DNA from: Aquibacillus sediminis
GTDB lineage: Bacteria > Bacillota > Bacilli > Bacillales > Amphibacillaceae
Reading direction: 5' to 3'
Length of the DNA: 64,000 bases
NCBI RefSeq assembly: GCF_005870085.1
Contig: NZ_SZNM01000007.1
Span: 115,337 to 179,336 of the forward strand
The position numbers and the translations under genes were made by a program. Positions 17,565 to 26,671 of the stretch are shown here, one piece after another. The notes beneath the pieces were generated by a model. That model was not told where the DNA came from, did not search any database, and saw only the letters and a program-made list of their open reading frames with translations. Position 1 is the stretch's first letter. Every line of letters starts with the position of its first letter.

Positions 17565-18818
17565 CTAGTTCAATGGTGATGTATCATAGAATTTTAGTAT
17601 TTCTTTATCAAAAGTATTATTAAGCACACCCACCATATTAGGCTTTATATATTGCGACATAACAGTTTTTACATCCGCATTTATACCAATAATCTTTTCA
17701 CTTCGGTCCATTTCACTTACCGCATAACCAAATGCTTCTAACTTCCTATCATTCTTGGTCGTTGTATGAGGAATGATAAAAACATTATAAAAATGTTTAC
17801 TATAGGAATCAGGATAAAGCTCCTGTATCTTTTGTCTAACGTAATAAAGATAACCCACTTGTTTATTGATGTCTGTTGTTTGTGGTAGAGTTCCCTTATT
17901 GTTTTGTTCACTATAGGAATAGTACTTGGCGTCAATGACAAAAACATCAATATGATTTTTCTCTTCAAAAAGGTTTAATTTTATTAAATCCAATTCGGAA
18001 TCCTTGTTTGTTTTTCTCCTAACTTCTCCTTCAGAATTGTATAAATACCAGCTCGTGTTAAAGAAGAATTTTCTTCTTTTAGCGTTTGAAAAAATAGTTC
18101 TTAACATCTCTTCCCAAATCAATTCAAAATTAGAGGTTTCGATAAATAGTTCAATATTATCATCACCATTGGTACCTTCGAAGAATGCTAGCAAAAGTGT
18201 GATTAAACGAATTTTATAATCATTCGTTGAATTAAAAAGTTCTTGTTTTAAATAATTGATACATTGTTCTTTTGATACAGGGAGTTCATTAATATCTTCA
18301 ACAGGGATTTGTCCATAGTAAAATTCTAACAAGTGACTTATTTTATAAACAACATATTTATGAATAAGTCGAAGAAGTTCTTCTTCATAGGTTCGTTTTG
18401 TTCTTTTGATGTGTTTAGGATAAATGAAACTGCCTTGATAATAATTGGGTGTAACTTTTTTTATGGTTTTGTTAAAGTCTATCGTTCGCCCTTTACTTTC
18501 CGAGAAATGAACGGTTTTTGACAGGTAGTACCCATGCTCAATATAGTCATCTATAATTTCAAAAAAAGCCCCTAAAGGAAGCTTTCCATTCATCGAACCA
18601 ATACCAGATTTGACACTTGTTTTAATGACACTCATTTGTTTATCTTTAGTTCTCGCGTATTTCTCAAGTGTTTTTATTAATAATCGCACATCTTTTTTAT
18701 CCTGATTCATCTGTTTCGGAAAGCTAACCTTTACTTTTACATCCTTGATCCAAATCCCAACTTTATTCTCATTATCCAATCCATCATTGGTGAATTGAAG
18801 GGAATAATTATTCATCAT
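17565..18818 (-). CDS. LlaJI-family restriction endonuclease, McrC-like nuclease subunit (R2)
   Basis: About 417 residues from ATG 18818, overlapping the stop of the McrB-like gene; GGTG six bases upstream decides this start over ATG 18824, but either is possible. The nuclease core V-F-V-I-D-A-K-Y-Y-S-Y (about 293) is the D-x-K motif, followed by Q-V-G-Y-L-Y-Y-V, as in LlaJI/McrC restriction subunits. McrC-type proteins depend on the McrB-type GTPase for assembly and cleavage. Immediately downstream of the motor gene and divergent from two m5C methyltransferases, matching the LlaJI arrangement. Confidence 0.8.
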   Translation of the reverse strand: MMNNYSLQFTNDGLDNENKVGIWIKDVKVKVSFPKQMNQDKKDVRLLIKTLEKYARTKDKQMSVIKTSVKSGIGSMNGKLPLGAFFEIIDDYIEHGYYLSKTVHFSESKGRTIDFNKTIKKVTPNYYQGSFIYPKHIKRTKRTYEEELLRLIHKYVVYKISHLLEFYYGQIPVEDINELPVSKEQCINYLKQELFNSTNDYKIRLITLLLAFFEGTNGDDNIELFIETSNFELIWEEMLRTIFSNAKRRKFFFNTSWYLYNSEGEVRRKTNKDSELDLIKLNLFEEKNHIDVFVIDAKYYSYSEQNNKGTLPQTTDINKQVGYLYYVRQKIQELYPDSYSKHFYNVFIIPHTTTKNDRKLEAFGYAVSEMDRSEKIIGINADVKTVMSQYIKPNMVGVLNNTFDKEILKFYDTSPLN

Positions 18819-20415
18819 GTTCATCACCAGGTGTATTCCCAAATGAATTCTTAAACTCATTGTTAAAAACATCTAATGGATGGTTATTGAAGGTTTTGAG
18901 TAAGGATTGAATACCAACAACTTTATCAGTATCAAACAACTCGTCTTTGCTATGCTTAAATACATCCTTCCACAGATAAACCAATACTTTATTGGCAAAT
19001 TTATTAGCATCTGTGATAATATGTTCTGTTGCGAAAAATGGGCCTAATTGCTTGTCTTCACTATTCATTAGATTTAAAGATAAAATTGTAGTATTCACAT
19101 ATTCAGCAAACTCTTTCCATCTAATATTTAACCCATTAATATATAGGTCTTTCGTTAATTTGTTGAAATCTACTGGTATATACTCCATGTCCCATCTTCT
19201 TGTGAAAGCTGTATCCAATGGATGAATATTTTGGTCAGAAGTATTCATTGTCGCAATGATATTCAAGTTGTTTGGTATTCTTATTTCATTTTCATTGATA
19301 TAAACATTTAACCATTGGCTAACAAATGCATGATCTGCATTGGCATAAATGTACCTGCCAAGTTTTTCATTATTTATAGTATATTTACTAATTCCTTTTT
19401 CGCGGTCTAATAGTTGGAAAATATCACCAAATACAGCAGCAGTATTTGCTCGATTCAATTCCTCAATGACAAAATTATGAGTTTCAGAGGGGCGTTGAAT
19501 AGCATTTTTTAATACTTTTGCAAAATCCCCAGGAACAAATTCATATACTAAACGATCTTCCTTAGAAGGATCTTCTGTTTGTTTTAAAACTGGGGCAACT
19601 TGTCCAACAAAGTCAGCGTATGAATAATCTTCATAAAAAGTAGCTCTGTAAAAATTTCCTTCAAATTCCTCATTAACTTTATAACTTTTTCCAGTTCCAG
19701 GGACACCATAGTAAATAATATTTTCTCCAATTATTTCGGTAGTAGAAAGATCTAATGGAGGTGTCTCTTCGTGAACTTCCATATTTCCTTTAGGGTTTTC
19801 TATTTCAAATAATTGGGCACCAGGCCTCGTATTAATATTGGATAGAAGTTCATAGTTTTCTGTATCATCTGGTTTTATTAAAATAGTATATAATTCTTTT
19901 TCGTAACTTTCATTTATATTAGAGTCAGTACATTTTATTACAATTAGAAAATCATCAGTATACATATCTTCTCTAAATCGTTGGAAAGCATCTCCGTTAA
20001 CTTCAGTTTTTGACAGACCAAGTTGATTTTGATCTTTTTTTGGTATTCGCCAAATTACAGTGTGCGTTTCAATAAATTCTTGATCGTCTGATTGTTCATT
20101 GCTATTGGAATAGCTGTTTTCAACTTTAATAGGTAGCTCTATTTTTTCGTCATAATCATCATGGCTATCTAAGAAGCTTGTTCCTAATATGTCGTTGAAA
20201 AAATACCGTGATTTTGTTGTGAATGCAATGTGGGTTGTTTTGCCTCGAGATTCTGTAGGTTTATTAGCATGAAGTATATCAGCATTAGGAAGTTTTTTAA
20301 CTAAAATGCCGGTAATATATTTATTAGATAAAGTATTAAACTTTTTGTGCAGTATATCTATTAATTGATTAAAGTCATTCTGATTTAAATTAACTCCATA
20401 TGTAACACTTTCCAT
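18808..20415 (-). CDS. LlaJI-like restriction motor, McrB-type AAA+ GTPase subunit (R1)
   Basis: 535 residues, with AAGGGAGCG before ATG 20415. The N-terminal 220 residues are the expected DNA-recognition region. AAA+ motifs: GVPGTGKSYK (about 235), F-V-I-E-E-L-N-R-A-N (Walker B, about 320), and A-T-M-N-T-S-D-Q-N-I-H-P-L-D-T-A-F-T-R-R-W (about 388), where N-T-x-D is the McrB-type GTP signature. It would recognise the target and translocate DNA by GTP hydrolysis until the McrC-like partner cuts. Because active host methyltransferases lie next door, it more likely cuts unmethylated sites (type II, LlaJI) than methylated ones (type IV McrBC). Confidence 0.85.
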   Translation of the reverse strand: MESVTYGVNLNQNDFNQLIDILHKKFNTLSNKYITGILVKKLPNADILHANKPTESRGKTTHIAFTTKSRYFFNDILGTSFLDSHDDYDEKIELPIKVENSYSNSNEQSDDQEFIETHTVIWRIPKKDQNQLGLSKTEVNGDAFQRFREDMYTDDFLIVIKCTDSNINESYEKELYTILIKPDDTENYELLSNINTRPGAQLFEIENPKGNMEVHEETPPLDLSTTEIIGENIIYYGVPGTGKSYKVNEEFEGNFYRATFYEDYSYADFVGQVAPVLKQTEDPSKEDRLVYEFVPGDFAKVLKNAIQRPSETHNFVIEELNRANTAAVFGDIFQLLDREKGISKYTINNEKLGRYIYANADHAFVSQWLNVYINENEIRIPNNLNIIATMNTSDQNIHPLDTAFTRRWDMEYIPVDFNKLTKDLYINGLNIRWKEFAEYVNTTILSLNLMNSEDKQLGPFFATEHIITDANKFANKVLVYLWKDVFKHSKDELFDTDKVVGIQSLLKTFNNHPLDVFNNEFKNSFGNTPGDEHDE

Positions 20416-20487
20416 CTAAATACGCTCCCTTAAGTAGTATTTATTATAGTTTAGCACAAATTATTTTGGTTATTAAATGGGTTATGA

Positions 20488-20583
20488 TTGACTAACTAGA
20501 ACACTTGTTCTATAATTAATTCATAAATTGACCGGATTTTTGACCGGATTTATACCGGATGTTCCATTGTTTTGTGGTATAAT
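20488..20583 (+). promoter_or_regulatory. Methyltransferase promoter with LexA-like palindrome and three phased ACCGGAT repeats
   Basis: TTGACT (20488-20493), 17 bases, TATAAT (20511-20516) forms a near-consensus promoter. The spacer holds a perfect palindrome TAGAACACTTGTTCTA (20497-20512) whose core GAAC-N4-GTTC is LexA-like. Downstream, ACCGGAT recurs at 20531, 20543 and 20554 (spacings 12 and 11, about one helical turn). A second TATAAT lies at 20578-20583. The ribosome-binding site and TTG start of the first methyltransferase follow. Confidence 0.65.
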
Positions 20584-20605
20584 GTCGAAATGGGGAGTGA
20601 TTTTA

Positions 20606-21715
20606 TTGATTAAATTAGCAACAGTTTTTAGCGGGATTGGTGCAATTGAACAGGCATTGGAAAAAAAAGAAATTCCTTTTGATTTGAAATTTGCATGTGA
20701 CAACGGCAATATAACTTTAAAAAAAGATAAAGAAGAAATTGCCGAAGAGATAGAGGGCTTAACGAACAAAGAGAAAAAAGAATATGTAGACAAGCTATAC
20801 AAGTCTACTGGAAAAGAAAACCATGTTGAAAAAAGTTATCTAGCAAATTACGATATTACAAAAGACAGATTCTATCAAGATGCTAGGTTTTTAGATGGAA
20901 CTGAATTTGAAGGAGAAGTAGACTTATTTGTAGGAGGAAGTCCTTGTCAAAGCTTTTCTATTAATGGAAAAAAAGGCGGACTTGAAGATGCGCGAGGAAC
21001 ATTATTTTATGAATATGCCCGTTTGGTTAAAGAGGTACAACCAAAAGTATTTATTTACGAAAATGTTCCGCACATACTAAGGCATGATAATGGAAAGACA
21101 TGGGATGTTATAACAAACATTTTTAACGAATTAGATTATAAATGGGACTTCACCATTTTAAATGCTAAAGGTTTTGGTCTACCGCAAAGTAGAAGAAGGG
21201 TATTTGTAATTGGGTACCGTCGAGATCTTGATATTGATTTAGTGACATTCCCGCAAGAAGGAGATTTAACTACTACGGTTGAAGATTTCCTAGAACAAGA
21301 TATTGAAGATAAATACTATCTTCCAGAAAAAGGTTTTGGATATACTACGAATCCTAAAAACAAAAAAAGAGTTTCTGTTAATGCAGAAGTATCTCGTTGT
21401 CAAGCAGCCAATCAACAATTTAATTGGTGTGGCGATTTCAGATTTGAACCACCTAAGCCGCAACACTATGAAGATAAGCGGATATTTGTAGGTGATTTTA
21501 ATGGAGAAGAGGGTGTGGTAAGAAAGCTTACACCGCGTGAATGCTTACGATTAATGGGTTTCTCTGACGAATTTAAGATTGTAGTTCCAGATCAACAATT
21601 ATATATGCAATCTGGAAATTCTATAGCAGTTCCAGTGTTAGAAGCGATTATGGATGAAATAATGTTAACGGGGGCTTTCGATGAAAAAGAAGTTGAATAT
21701 AGCCACAGTGTTTAG
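20606..21715 (+). CDS. DNA (cytosine-5) methyltransferase, first of a tandem pair (M1)
   Basis: TTG 20606 is 8 bases after GGGGAG; 369 residues. Motif I ATVFSGIG, motif IV GGSPCQSFS with catalytic Cys (about 113), motif VI ENV, motif VIII Q-S-R-R-R-V-F-V-I-G, motif IX R-K-L-T-P-R-E-C-L-R-L-M-G and motif X Q-S-G-N-S-I are all intact. A roughly 60-residue insertion between motifs I and IV and a short target-recognition region set it apart from Dcm. It overlaps the second methyltransferase by 35 bases, so both are made from one message. In LlaJI systems the two enzymes each methylate one strand of an asymmetric site. Confidence 0.88.
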   Translation: MIKLATVFSGIGAIEQALEKKEIPFDLKFACDNGNITLKKDKEEIAEEIEGLTNKEKKEYVDKLYKSTGKENHVEKSYLANYDITKDRFYQDARFLDGTEFEGEVDLFVGGSPCQSFSINGKKGGLEDARGTLFYEYARLVKEVQPKVFIYENVPHILRHDNGKTWDVITNIFNELDYKWDFTILNAKGFGLPQSRRRVFVIGYRRDLDIDLVTFPQEGDLTTTVEDFLEQDIEDKYYLPEKGFGYTTNPKNKKRVSVNAEVSRCQAANQQFNWCGDFRFEPPKPQHYEDKRIFVGDFNGEEGVVRKLTPRECLRLMGFSDEFKIVVPDQQLYMQSGNSIAVPVLEAIMDEIMLTGAFDEKEVEYSHSV

Positions 21716-22868
21716 CGGGATAGGTTCCGTAGAATATGCTTTAAAGAGAATGAATGTTCCTCATAACATTGTGTTTGCTTGTGATAATGGTGAGGTAGAA
21801 TTAGAAGATATTGACGATCAAGAAGTATGGGAAACAATTAAGGAACAAGAGAATAAACAAGATAAGAAACAAGTAGTCGATGATCTATATAAAAACCATA
21901 CCCGTAAAACAAACTTTGTGAAAAAGACATATTTTGCAAATTATAATATTGATGAAGAACAATGGCATCATGATATAAGGTTTATAGATGGTACTGATTA
22001 TCGTGGTGAGGTGGATTTATTTGTAGGTGGGAGTCCTTGTCAGAGTTTCTCGATCATGGGCTATCAAAAAGGTCTGGATGATGCTAGAGGAACATTGTTC
22101 TATGATTATGCAAGACTAGTAAAAGAAATCCAACCTAAAGTGTTTATTTTTGAAAATGTTCAAGGTATAAGAAAACATGATAAAGGTAATACATGGGAAA
22201 TTGTCAGTAACGTATTTAATGATTTGGGTTATAAAATTCATTCTCAAATTTTAGATGCTGTTGATTATGGCATACCACAAAAACGTAGAAGAATCTTTAT
22301 TGTTGGCTTTAAAGATGAAACTATTGACTTTGAATTCCCAAAGCCAATTTCTAATATAGATACAATAGATCACCATATGCAGGATTTATTACTAAATAAA
22401 ATCCCTTTTGGCAAGCTGAATGTAAAAGACAATGGTATGCTAAACTTGGCCTGGAATGGGGAAGGCGAGAGAGTTGATGAACGTCATTTCCTTTCTGAAA
22501 AAGTACTTAAACATGTCATGTCACCTGGTACGAAAGGATACTATACCAAACCTGAAATAGATTTGAAGATCGCTCGTCCATTACTTTCCACTATGCATAA
22601 AATGCACCGAGCAGGCGTCGATAATTATGTCACTGATCCTTTTGTAGGCAAAGTTAGACGTCTTACTCCAAGAGAGTGTTTACGTTTAATGGGATATGAT
22701 GATGACTTTGAACAAGTAGTTTCGGATACGCAAATGTATAGACAAGCTGGGAATTCAATTGTAGTGGATGTTTTTATACATTTATTAAAACAAATTGATA
22801 ATTATGAAAAGATTCTCCCTAATGATCATGAGCGGATTGAAGAGCATAAAAAAGAAGCTATCGTTTGA
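21681..22868 (+). CDS. DNA (cytosine-5) methyltransferase, second of a tandem pair (M2)
   Basis: 395 residues starting inside the upstream gene. It is clearly a paralogue of the first: shared ATVFSGIG opening, F-A-C-D-N-G, G-G-S-P-C-Q-S-F-S (catalytic Cys at about 119), [39 protein letters not shown]. The sequence between motifs VIII and IX, where target specificity lies, differs (it contains W-N-G-E-G-E-R-V-D-E-R-H), as expected for an enzyme reading the other strand. The last codons form half of a terminator. Confidence 0.88.
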   Translation: MKKKLNIATVFSGIGSVEYALKRMNVPHNIVFACDNGEVELEDIDDQEVWETIKEQENKQDKKQVVDDLYKNHTRKTNFVKKTYFANYNIDEEQWHHDIRFIDGTDYRGEVDLFVGGSPCQSFSIMGYQKGLDDARGTLFYDYARLVKEIQPKVFIFENVQGIRKHDKGNTWEIVSNVFNDLGYKIHSQILDAVDYGIPQKRRRIFIVGFKDETIDFEFPKPISNIDTIDHHMQDLLLNKIPFGKLNVKDNGMLNLAWNGEGERVDERHFLSEKVLKHVMSPGTKGYYTKPEIDLKIARPLLSTMHKMHRAGVDNYVTDPFVGKVRRLTPRECLRLMGYDDDFEQVVSDTQMYRQAGNSIVVDVFIHLLKQIDNYEKILPNDHERIEEHKKEAIV

Positions 22869-22882
22869 TAGCTTCTTTTTTT
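22851..22882. terminator. Bidirectional terminator overlapping the M2 stop codon
   Basis: AAAGAAGCTATC / GATAGCTTCTTT with a GTTT loop and T runs on both strands, between the convergent methyltransferase and DUF6339-like genes. Confidence 0.85.
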
Positions 22883-23624
22883 ATACTTGTTGAACCTTAG
22901 ATTGAAATGTTTCTCTTATAAGAGTTTTAATCTCTTCGCTAGAAAGTGTGTCAATTATAGTTACACCACCTAAACTGTTGATTTTTTTGGCTATAATTCT
23001 AAACTCTTCTTGACCGACTTCAAAATTATCCTCATTCTTTAATTCTAATAAAACAGAGAGTAGGCTATTAACAATTTTTTTATTACGAGAAAAAGTTCTT
23101 TCCATTAAACTGTGAGCAAAGTCTTGTTTGGAAAGGAGAAACTTTGTTAATTCATACGGATCCTCTCTTGTAGAATCATAGGATATATAACCAAACCACC
23201 AAAGTCTAGATATGCTATTTCTTACTAAAGCGATATGCTTGTTTGATTCTAGAAAGTAACGGCGTTTTATAAAGTTAATTGGATTAGAATTACTTTTAAT
23301 GTTGTCTATTCCCCATCGTGACCTTGTATAGGACCAAAAATAAGTATGGGTTAGGTAAGACCATAACCTTTCATCAGAAGCTTGAACTAAATTAAGGTTT
23401 TTGAATGCATCATATAAACGAATTGTATTCTCTATATCATTACTAGCACTCTTACCATTTAGTAGTTCTACATTTTGAACCATTACTTTTGATTGTAGAA
23501 ACCAATCATTGTTTTCAAAATATTCTTGGACCCATGGACTGTCCGAATAATAGTTATCAAGAAAACCTTCAATATTTGTTTTTAAATGTATTAGATTCGG
23601 TTCTGTTAAATACTTTAAGTTCAA
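22881..23624 (-). CDS. DUF6339-like protein, third gene of the GHKL operon
   Basis: 247 residues from a TTG start with AAAGGAGAG upstream. It contains W-S-Y-L-T-H-T-Y-F-W-S-Y, F-I-K-R-R-Y-F and R-N-S-I-S-R-L-W-W-F-G-Y-I-S-Y-D, a pattern I associate with DUF6339, a family of unknown function often near DNA modification genes. No nuclease or nucleotide-binding motif is evident; the fold looks all-helical. It follows the middle gene by 14 bases. The assignment to DUF6339 is from memory. Confidence 0.6.
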   Translation of the reverse strand: MNLKYLTEPNLIHLKTNIEGFLDNYYSDSPWVQEYFENNDWFLQSKVMVQNVELLNGKSASNDIENTIRLYDAFKNLNLVQASDERLWSYLTHTYFWSYTRSRWGIDNIKSNSNPINFIKRRYFLESNKHIALVRNSISRLWWFGYISYDSTREDPYELTKFLLSKQDFAHSLMERTFSRNKKIVNSLLSVLLELKNEDNFEVGQEEFRIIAKKINSLGGVTIIDTLSSEEIKTLIRETFQSKVQQV

Positions 23625-23638
23625 AACTGTTCTCTCCT

Positions 23639-24523
23639 TTAATCATTCTCTGCTTCAAATTCATAGAGTGATTGTAATGCACTTGATACGGGATCACCCA
23701 CTAGCTTTTGTGCGATAACTAAACTAGAATCAGAAGTTGATCCAGAGATATTCTTTATATCAATATTGAAGTTATCTTTTAGTTTCCGTTTAAGCACTCT
23801 GAACCATCTAGATTCCTCTTCCATCTGGTCGAATTCTTCTTCGTCATTCATTTCACCTTTTAATTTGATATCTTCCAATACAGATGCTAGTGCAGGCACA
23901 ATGACAAGTGATGCTAGAACAGGTTGAAGGTTCTCCGCTTGCCTTAATGAATTATACATATTGAAATTTTGCTCAGACAAGTTTATGACAATTTTATTGC
24001 TCATGGAACTGATATCCAATGGTTCTTTGTTAGTTGATTTTTGGATGGAAAAGATGGATGGAATTCTCCTTAAAGGATCATGTATAAGGTCAGCATCAAA
24101 GGATAATTCATCTCCAACAGCTAAAACATCACCTTTCCATATTTCAAATGATAAGTCACCAAAATCCTGGTGAAAATGCTTGTCTTTGTAATCCGAAATA
24201 TAGTCGTTTGCAAGAATGAATGTGGTCATCTCGACTTTTCCGTCCAACATATTGGATGGAATTGTAAAGGATTCTCTTGTTTTGTTAAACCGAAAAATCT
24301 CTCGGTATCTAGTATTTGAGCACTCTAAATGAATAGCATAATTAGCTTTCAAACTAATAACTAGTTCCCTTAGATTACCACTACTAGTTGTGAAATCAGC
24401 ATTTAACACATAATGGTCTTGTTCAACATCAATTGATACATCTGTTTTAAAATAACATTCTTGATAATCATCGGAGTTTTTCCACAAAACTGGATGGGGG
24501 TAGTGTCTTTCCTTAATTTTCAT
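23639..24523 (-). CDS. Unrecognised protein, second gene of the GHKL operon
   Basis: ATG 24523 follows GGAGG and overlaps the end of the GHKL gene by 11 bases; 294 residues. I do not recognise the family. The N-terminal 150 residues look beta-rich (alternating hydrophobics, F-E-I-W-K-G-D-V-L-A-V-G-D). The C-terminal half is helical and acidic, with E-D-E-E-E-F-D-Q-M-E-E-E-S-R-W-F and an A-x-x-L-V-I-V-P-A-L helix. No catalytic motif, signal peptide or membrane segment. Tight coupling to the GHKL ATPase suggests an adaptor or partner subunit. Confidence 0.6.
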   Translation of the reverse strand: MKIKERHYPHPVLWKNSDDYQECYFKTDVSIDVEQDHYVLNADFTTSSGNLRELVISLKANYAIHLECSNTRYREIFRFNKTRESFTIPSNMLDGKVEMTTFILANDYISDYKDKHFHQDFGDLSFEIWKGDVLAVGDELSFDADLIHDPLRRIPSIFSIQKSTNKEPLDISSMSNKIVINLSEQNFNMYNSLRQAENLQPVLASLVIVPALASVLEDIKLKGEMNDEEEFDQMEEESRWFRVLKRKLKDNFNIDIKNISGSTSDSSLVIAQKLVGDPVSSALQSLYEFEAEND

Positions 24524-26417
24524 ATAAAACAACCTCCAAAGCACAACGCACTGTTTCCTGTAATGTTACGTTTAAAGCAAGTTTGTTATTTGTGAAATTT
24601 ACAGGACCTACTTTTCCTTTAGGACTAACTTCAATCATTTCACCAGTCTCAACATCATTAACAGAGGCGATTACTGCATCCTCTTTACCGTCTTCGCCTA
24701 TAATTTGGAATTTCAAGAAACCTTTGCCATCTTTGTCTGATTTTAAGGATGCTCTATATACACCATTCTTAGGGTTAATACAAAATATTCTTTTGTGCTT
24801 TAATGATGTAGGAGTAGGGGAAGGAGATCGCTGTCCTTCATTTTTACCTTCTTTACCACCTAAATTGGTTCCGTTACCAGTTTCGGTGCTTTTGCTACTA
24901 GGACTTCCTCCTGTTTCTGTGTTTTCCGATTCTCCAGGAGCATTTTCTAATCCATCCTCAGCACCATTATTAGAAGTGTTTGTTTCTTGACCAGGTTTTG
25001 TTTTGGGAGTAGGTGAAGGTTTTCTCGAAACCGTTTCTAACTCTACTTTTTTATTTGGAATACGTTTTTCACCTTCATTATTTTTGGTATCATCATTTAA
25101 AGGCATATCATCTGTTTCATCTGGAAGGAATTGACTCATACCTTCGACTTCTATTTCATCTACTTCTAATTCTTTTGATAATCCTTTGACTTGCTCATTA
25201 ATCCATTTGTTTATACTTGTTAATGTCTTTTGAGCATAACTCGGATTTTCATGACGATCCTTTTCCCATTTATCATGGGCAGGGTTTTCAACGGATCGTA
25301 AAAATTGATTTAACTTATCCCCCTTAGCAATAAACACTCCAGCGAATTTTAAAGGTGTTCGGAAATGCCCTTTATCAAATATTTTCATACCAGTATTTCT
25401 AACCATTGCTACTTTTTTTGGAAAATCTTTTTTGGATTTGATATACAATTCAACCTCACCCATATCTTGTCCTTTACTGTCTTTAAACTGCCCAATAATC
25501 GGAGGGTTGGTAAGCATTGTGCTGTAATATTTATAAGAATAATTATCTTTTTCAGTAGCAAGGTGTTTTTCGAAAAGGTCATGTAGATTATTTGAATTAA
25601 TAATAGTATTTTCTACTTCTACTATTAAATTACCTCGATGAATGGCTACAAAGAAATCTTCTAACACAGATTTAATTATGATGTCTTGCCAACCATCTTT
25701 ATTTGGAAAACCAGCAATGAAAACATCTGTACCTTGCTCTTCTCTGTGAAAAGCAGATTGAATGTTATTTTCGTTGGTAATAGGAAGGTTTTTATCTACA
25801 GATCCGTAAAAGCCAGTTCCTTGAGTTGTCTCATTTTCATCATTTACATGTGTTACTAGTTTAGAAACACCTTGAAAAGCAGTCTTATTTTCAATATCTC
25901 TTGTTCCATAAAAAACTGTTCTTAGATCTGAGCAAGCGAATGGTGCATTTTTACCTATACCAAAAGAACCGCCAGAAGTGGCCCCTTTGTCTGAGGAACC
26001 GACAGTAAGGATTAAGTTAAACCAATTGCTTCCACGACGTCGTTCATTTGAAGATCCAGTTAATCCAGTAGTGTTGTAATCACTGATCTTAAGAAAGGGA
26101 ATCTTTTTTTCATTCATTACCTTTAAGGCATTTTCAAAAAACATAACTGCTTTATCGTTATGACTCCAATACGCCTTACATTTTTGAAGTGAATCAATAA
26201 ATTCATTACTTTTAGGGAAGTCATCTTTATCAAAATACTCTAAATTAAATCGAACAATAACGGGTTTATTAGAATCCTTTATTTTAGCATCACTAGAATT
26301 TTGGATTATTTCCCTGGTTAGGGAGACTAATGGTCTGCCTTTGAATGTTTCAATCCCAGCGTCATTTAACCCAGTTTCTGTACCGTGGTTATTAGAAGGA
26401 AAATTCCAACTTATCAT
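24513..26417 (-). CDS. GHKL (HSP90/MutL-type) ATPase, lead gene of a three-gene operon
   Basis: 634 residues, with AGGAGAGAG before ATG 26417. The ATP site is intact: N-box R-E-I-I-Q-N-S-S-D-A (about 35-45), G1-like K-I-S-D-Y-N-T-T-G-L (about 105), and G2 glycine-rich lid G-G-S-F-G-I-G-K-N-A-P-F (about 160). A transducer-like region follows to about residue 420, then a roughly 110-residue disordered linker rich in Ser, Pro, Thr, Gly and Glu (about 440-550), then a small beta domain of about 90 residues. MORC/MutL-type ATPases act as nucleotide-gated clamps on DNA. No Z1 or AIPR partner is present, so it is not the known Mza set. Confidence 0.75.
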   Translation of the reverse strand: MISWNFPSNNHGTETGLNDAGIETFKGRPLVSLTREIIQNSSDAKIKDSNKPVIVRFNLEYFDKDDFPKSNEFIDSLQKCKAYWSHNDKAVMFFENALKVMNEKKIPFLKISDYNTTGLTGSSNERRRGSNWFNLILTVGSSDKGATSGGSFGIGKNAPFACSDLRTVFYGTRDIENKTAFQGVSKLVTHVNDENETTQGTGFYGSVDKNLPITNENNIQSAFHREEQGTDVFIAGFPNKDGWQDIIIKSVLEDFFVAIHRGNLIVEVENTIINSNNLHDLFEKHLATEKDNYSYKYYSTMLTNPPIIGQFKDSKGQDMGEVELYIKSKKDFPKKVAMVRNTGMKIFDKGHFRTPLKFAGVFIAKGDKLNQFLRSVENPAHDKWEKDRHENPSYAQKTLTSINKWINEQVKGLSKELEVDEIEVEGMSQFLPDETDDMPLNDDTKNNEGEKRIPNKKVELETVSRKPSPTPKTKPGQETNTSNNGAEDGLENAPGESENTETGGSPSSKSTETGNGTNLGGKEGKNEGQRSPSPTPTSLKHKRIFCINPKNGVYRASLKSDKDGKGFLKFQIIGEDGKEDAVIASVNDVETGEMIEVSPKGKVGPVNFTNNKLALNVTLQETVRCALEVVLYEN

Positions 26418-26671
26418 ATTACTCTCTCCTAAGTTTAATAGTTATATAGTTTTATTTTACTACTTAAAGAAGTTAATAACAATTGGTAGAAATTTGGTTT
26501 GTATGGTTGATCACGATATCTATTTTTGTTCTGATGAAAACATAGAAGTAAGTACTAACCTTGTTCTAGTAAACTATGTAATGTATGGTAAGGTAATATT
26601 GCTAGTTGAAAAGACCCAATTTATCATTCATTATAGATAATAAGAATATTGTGATTGGAAGATGTGATTAA
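26418..26671. other. Divergent promoter region between the GHKL operon and the UvrD/AddB-like pair
   Basis: Very AT-rich, no gene. It must hold promoters for both directions, which would co-regulate the two operons; I cannot single out confident -35/-10 pairs. Confidence 0.4.

Noticed and set aside
17565..20415. Type IV McrBC cutting methylated DNA
   Set aside because: Two m5C methyltransferases are divergently encoded next to it, which would be self-destructive; the LlaJI type fits better.
24583..24990. Plus-strand 135-codon frame inside the GHKL gene
   Set aside because: It is the complement of the low-complexity linker of the GHKL ATPase, with no ribosome-binding site.
22881..26417. Mza-type (MORC + Z1 + AIPR) defence system
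   Set aside because: The GHKL ATPase is present but no Z1 or AIPR protein is found on either side.
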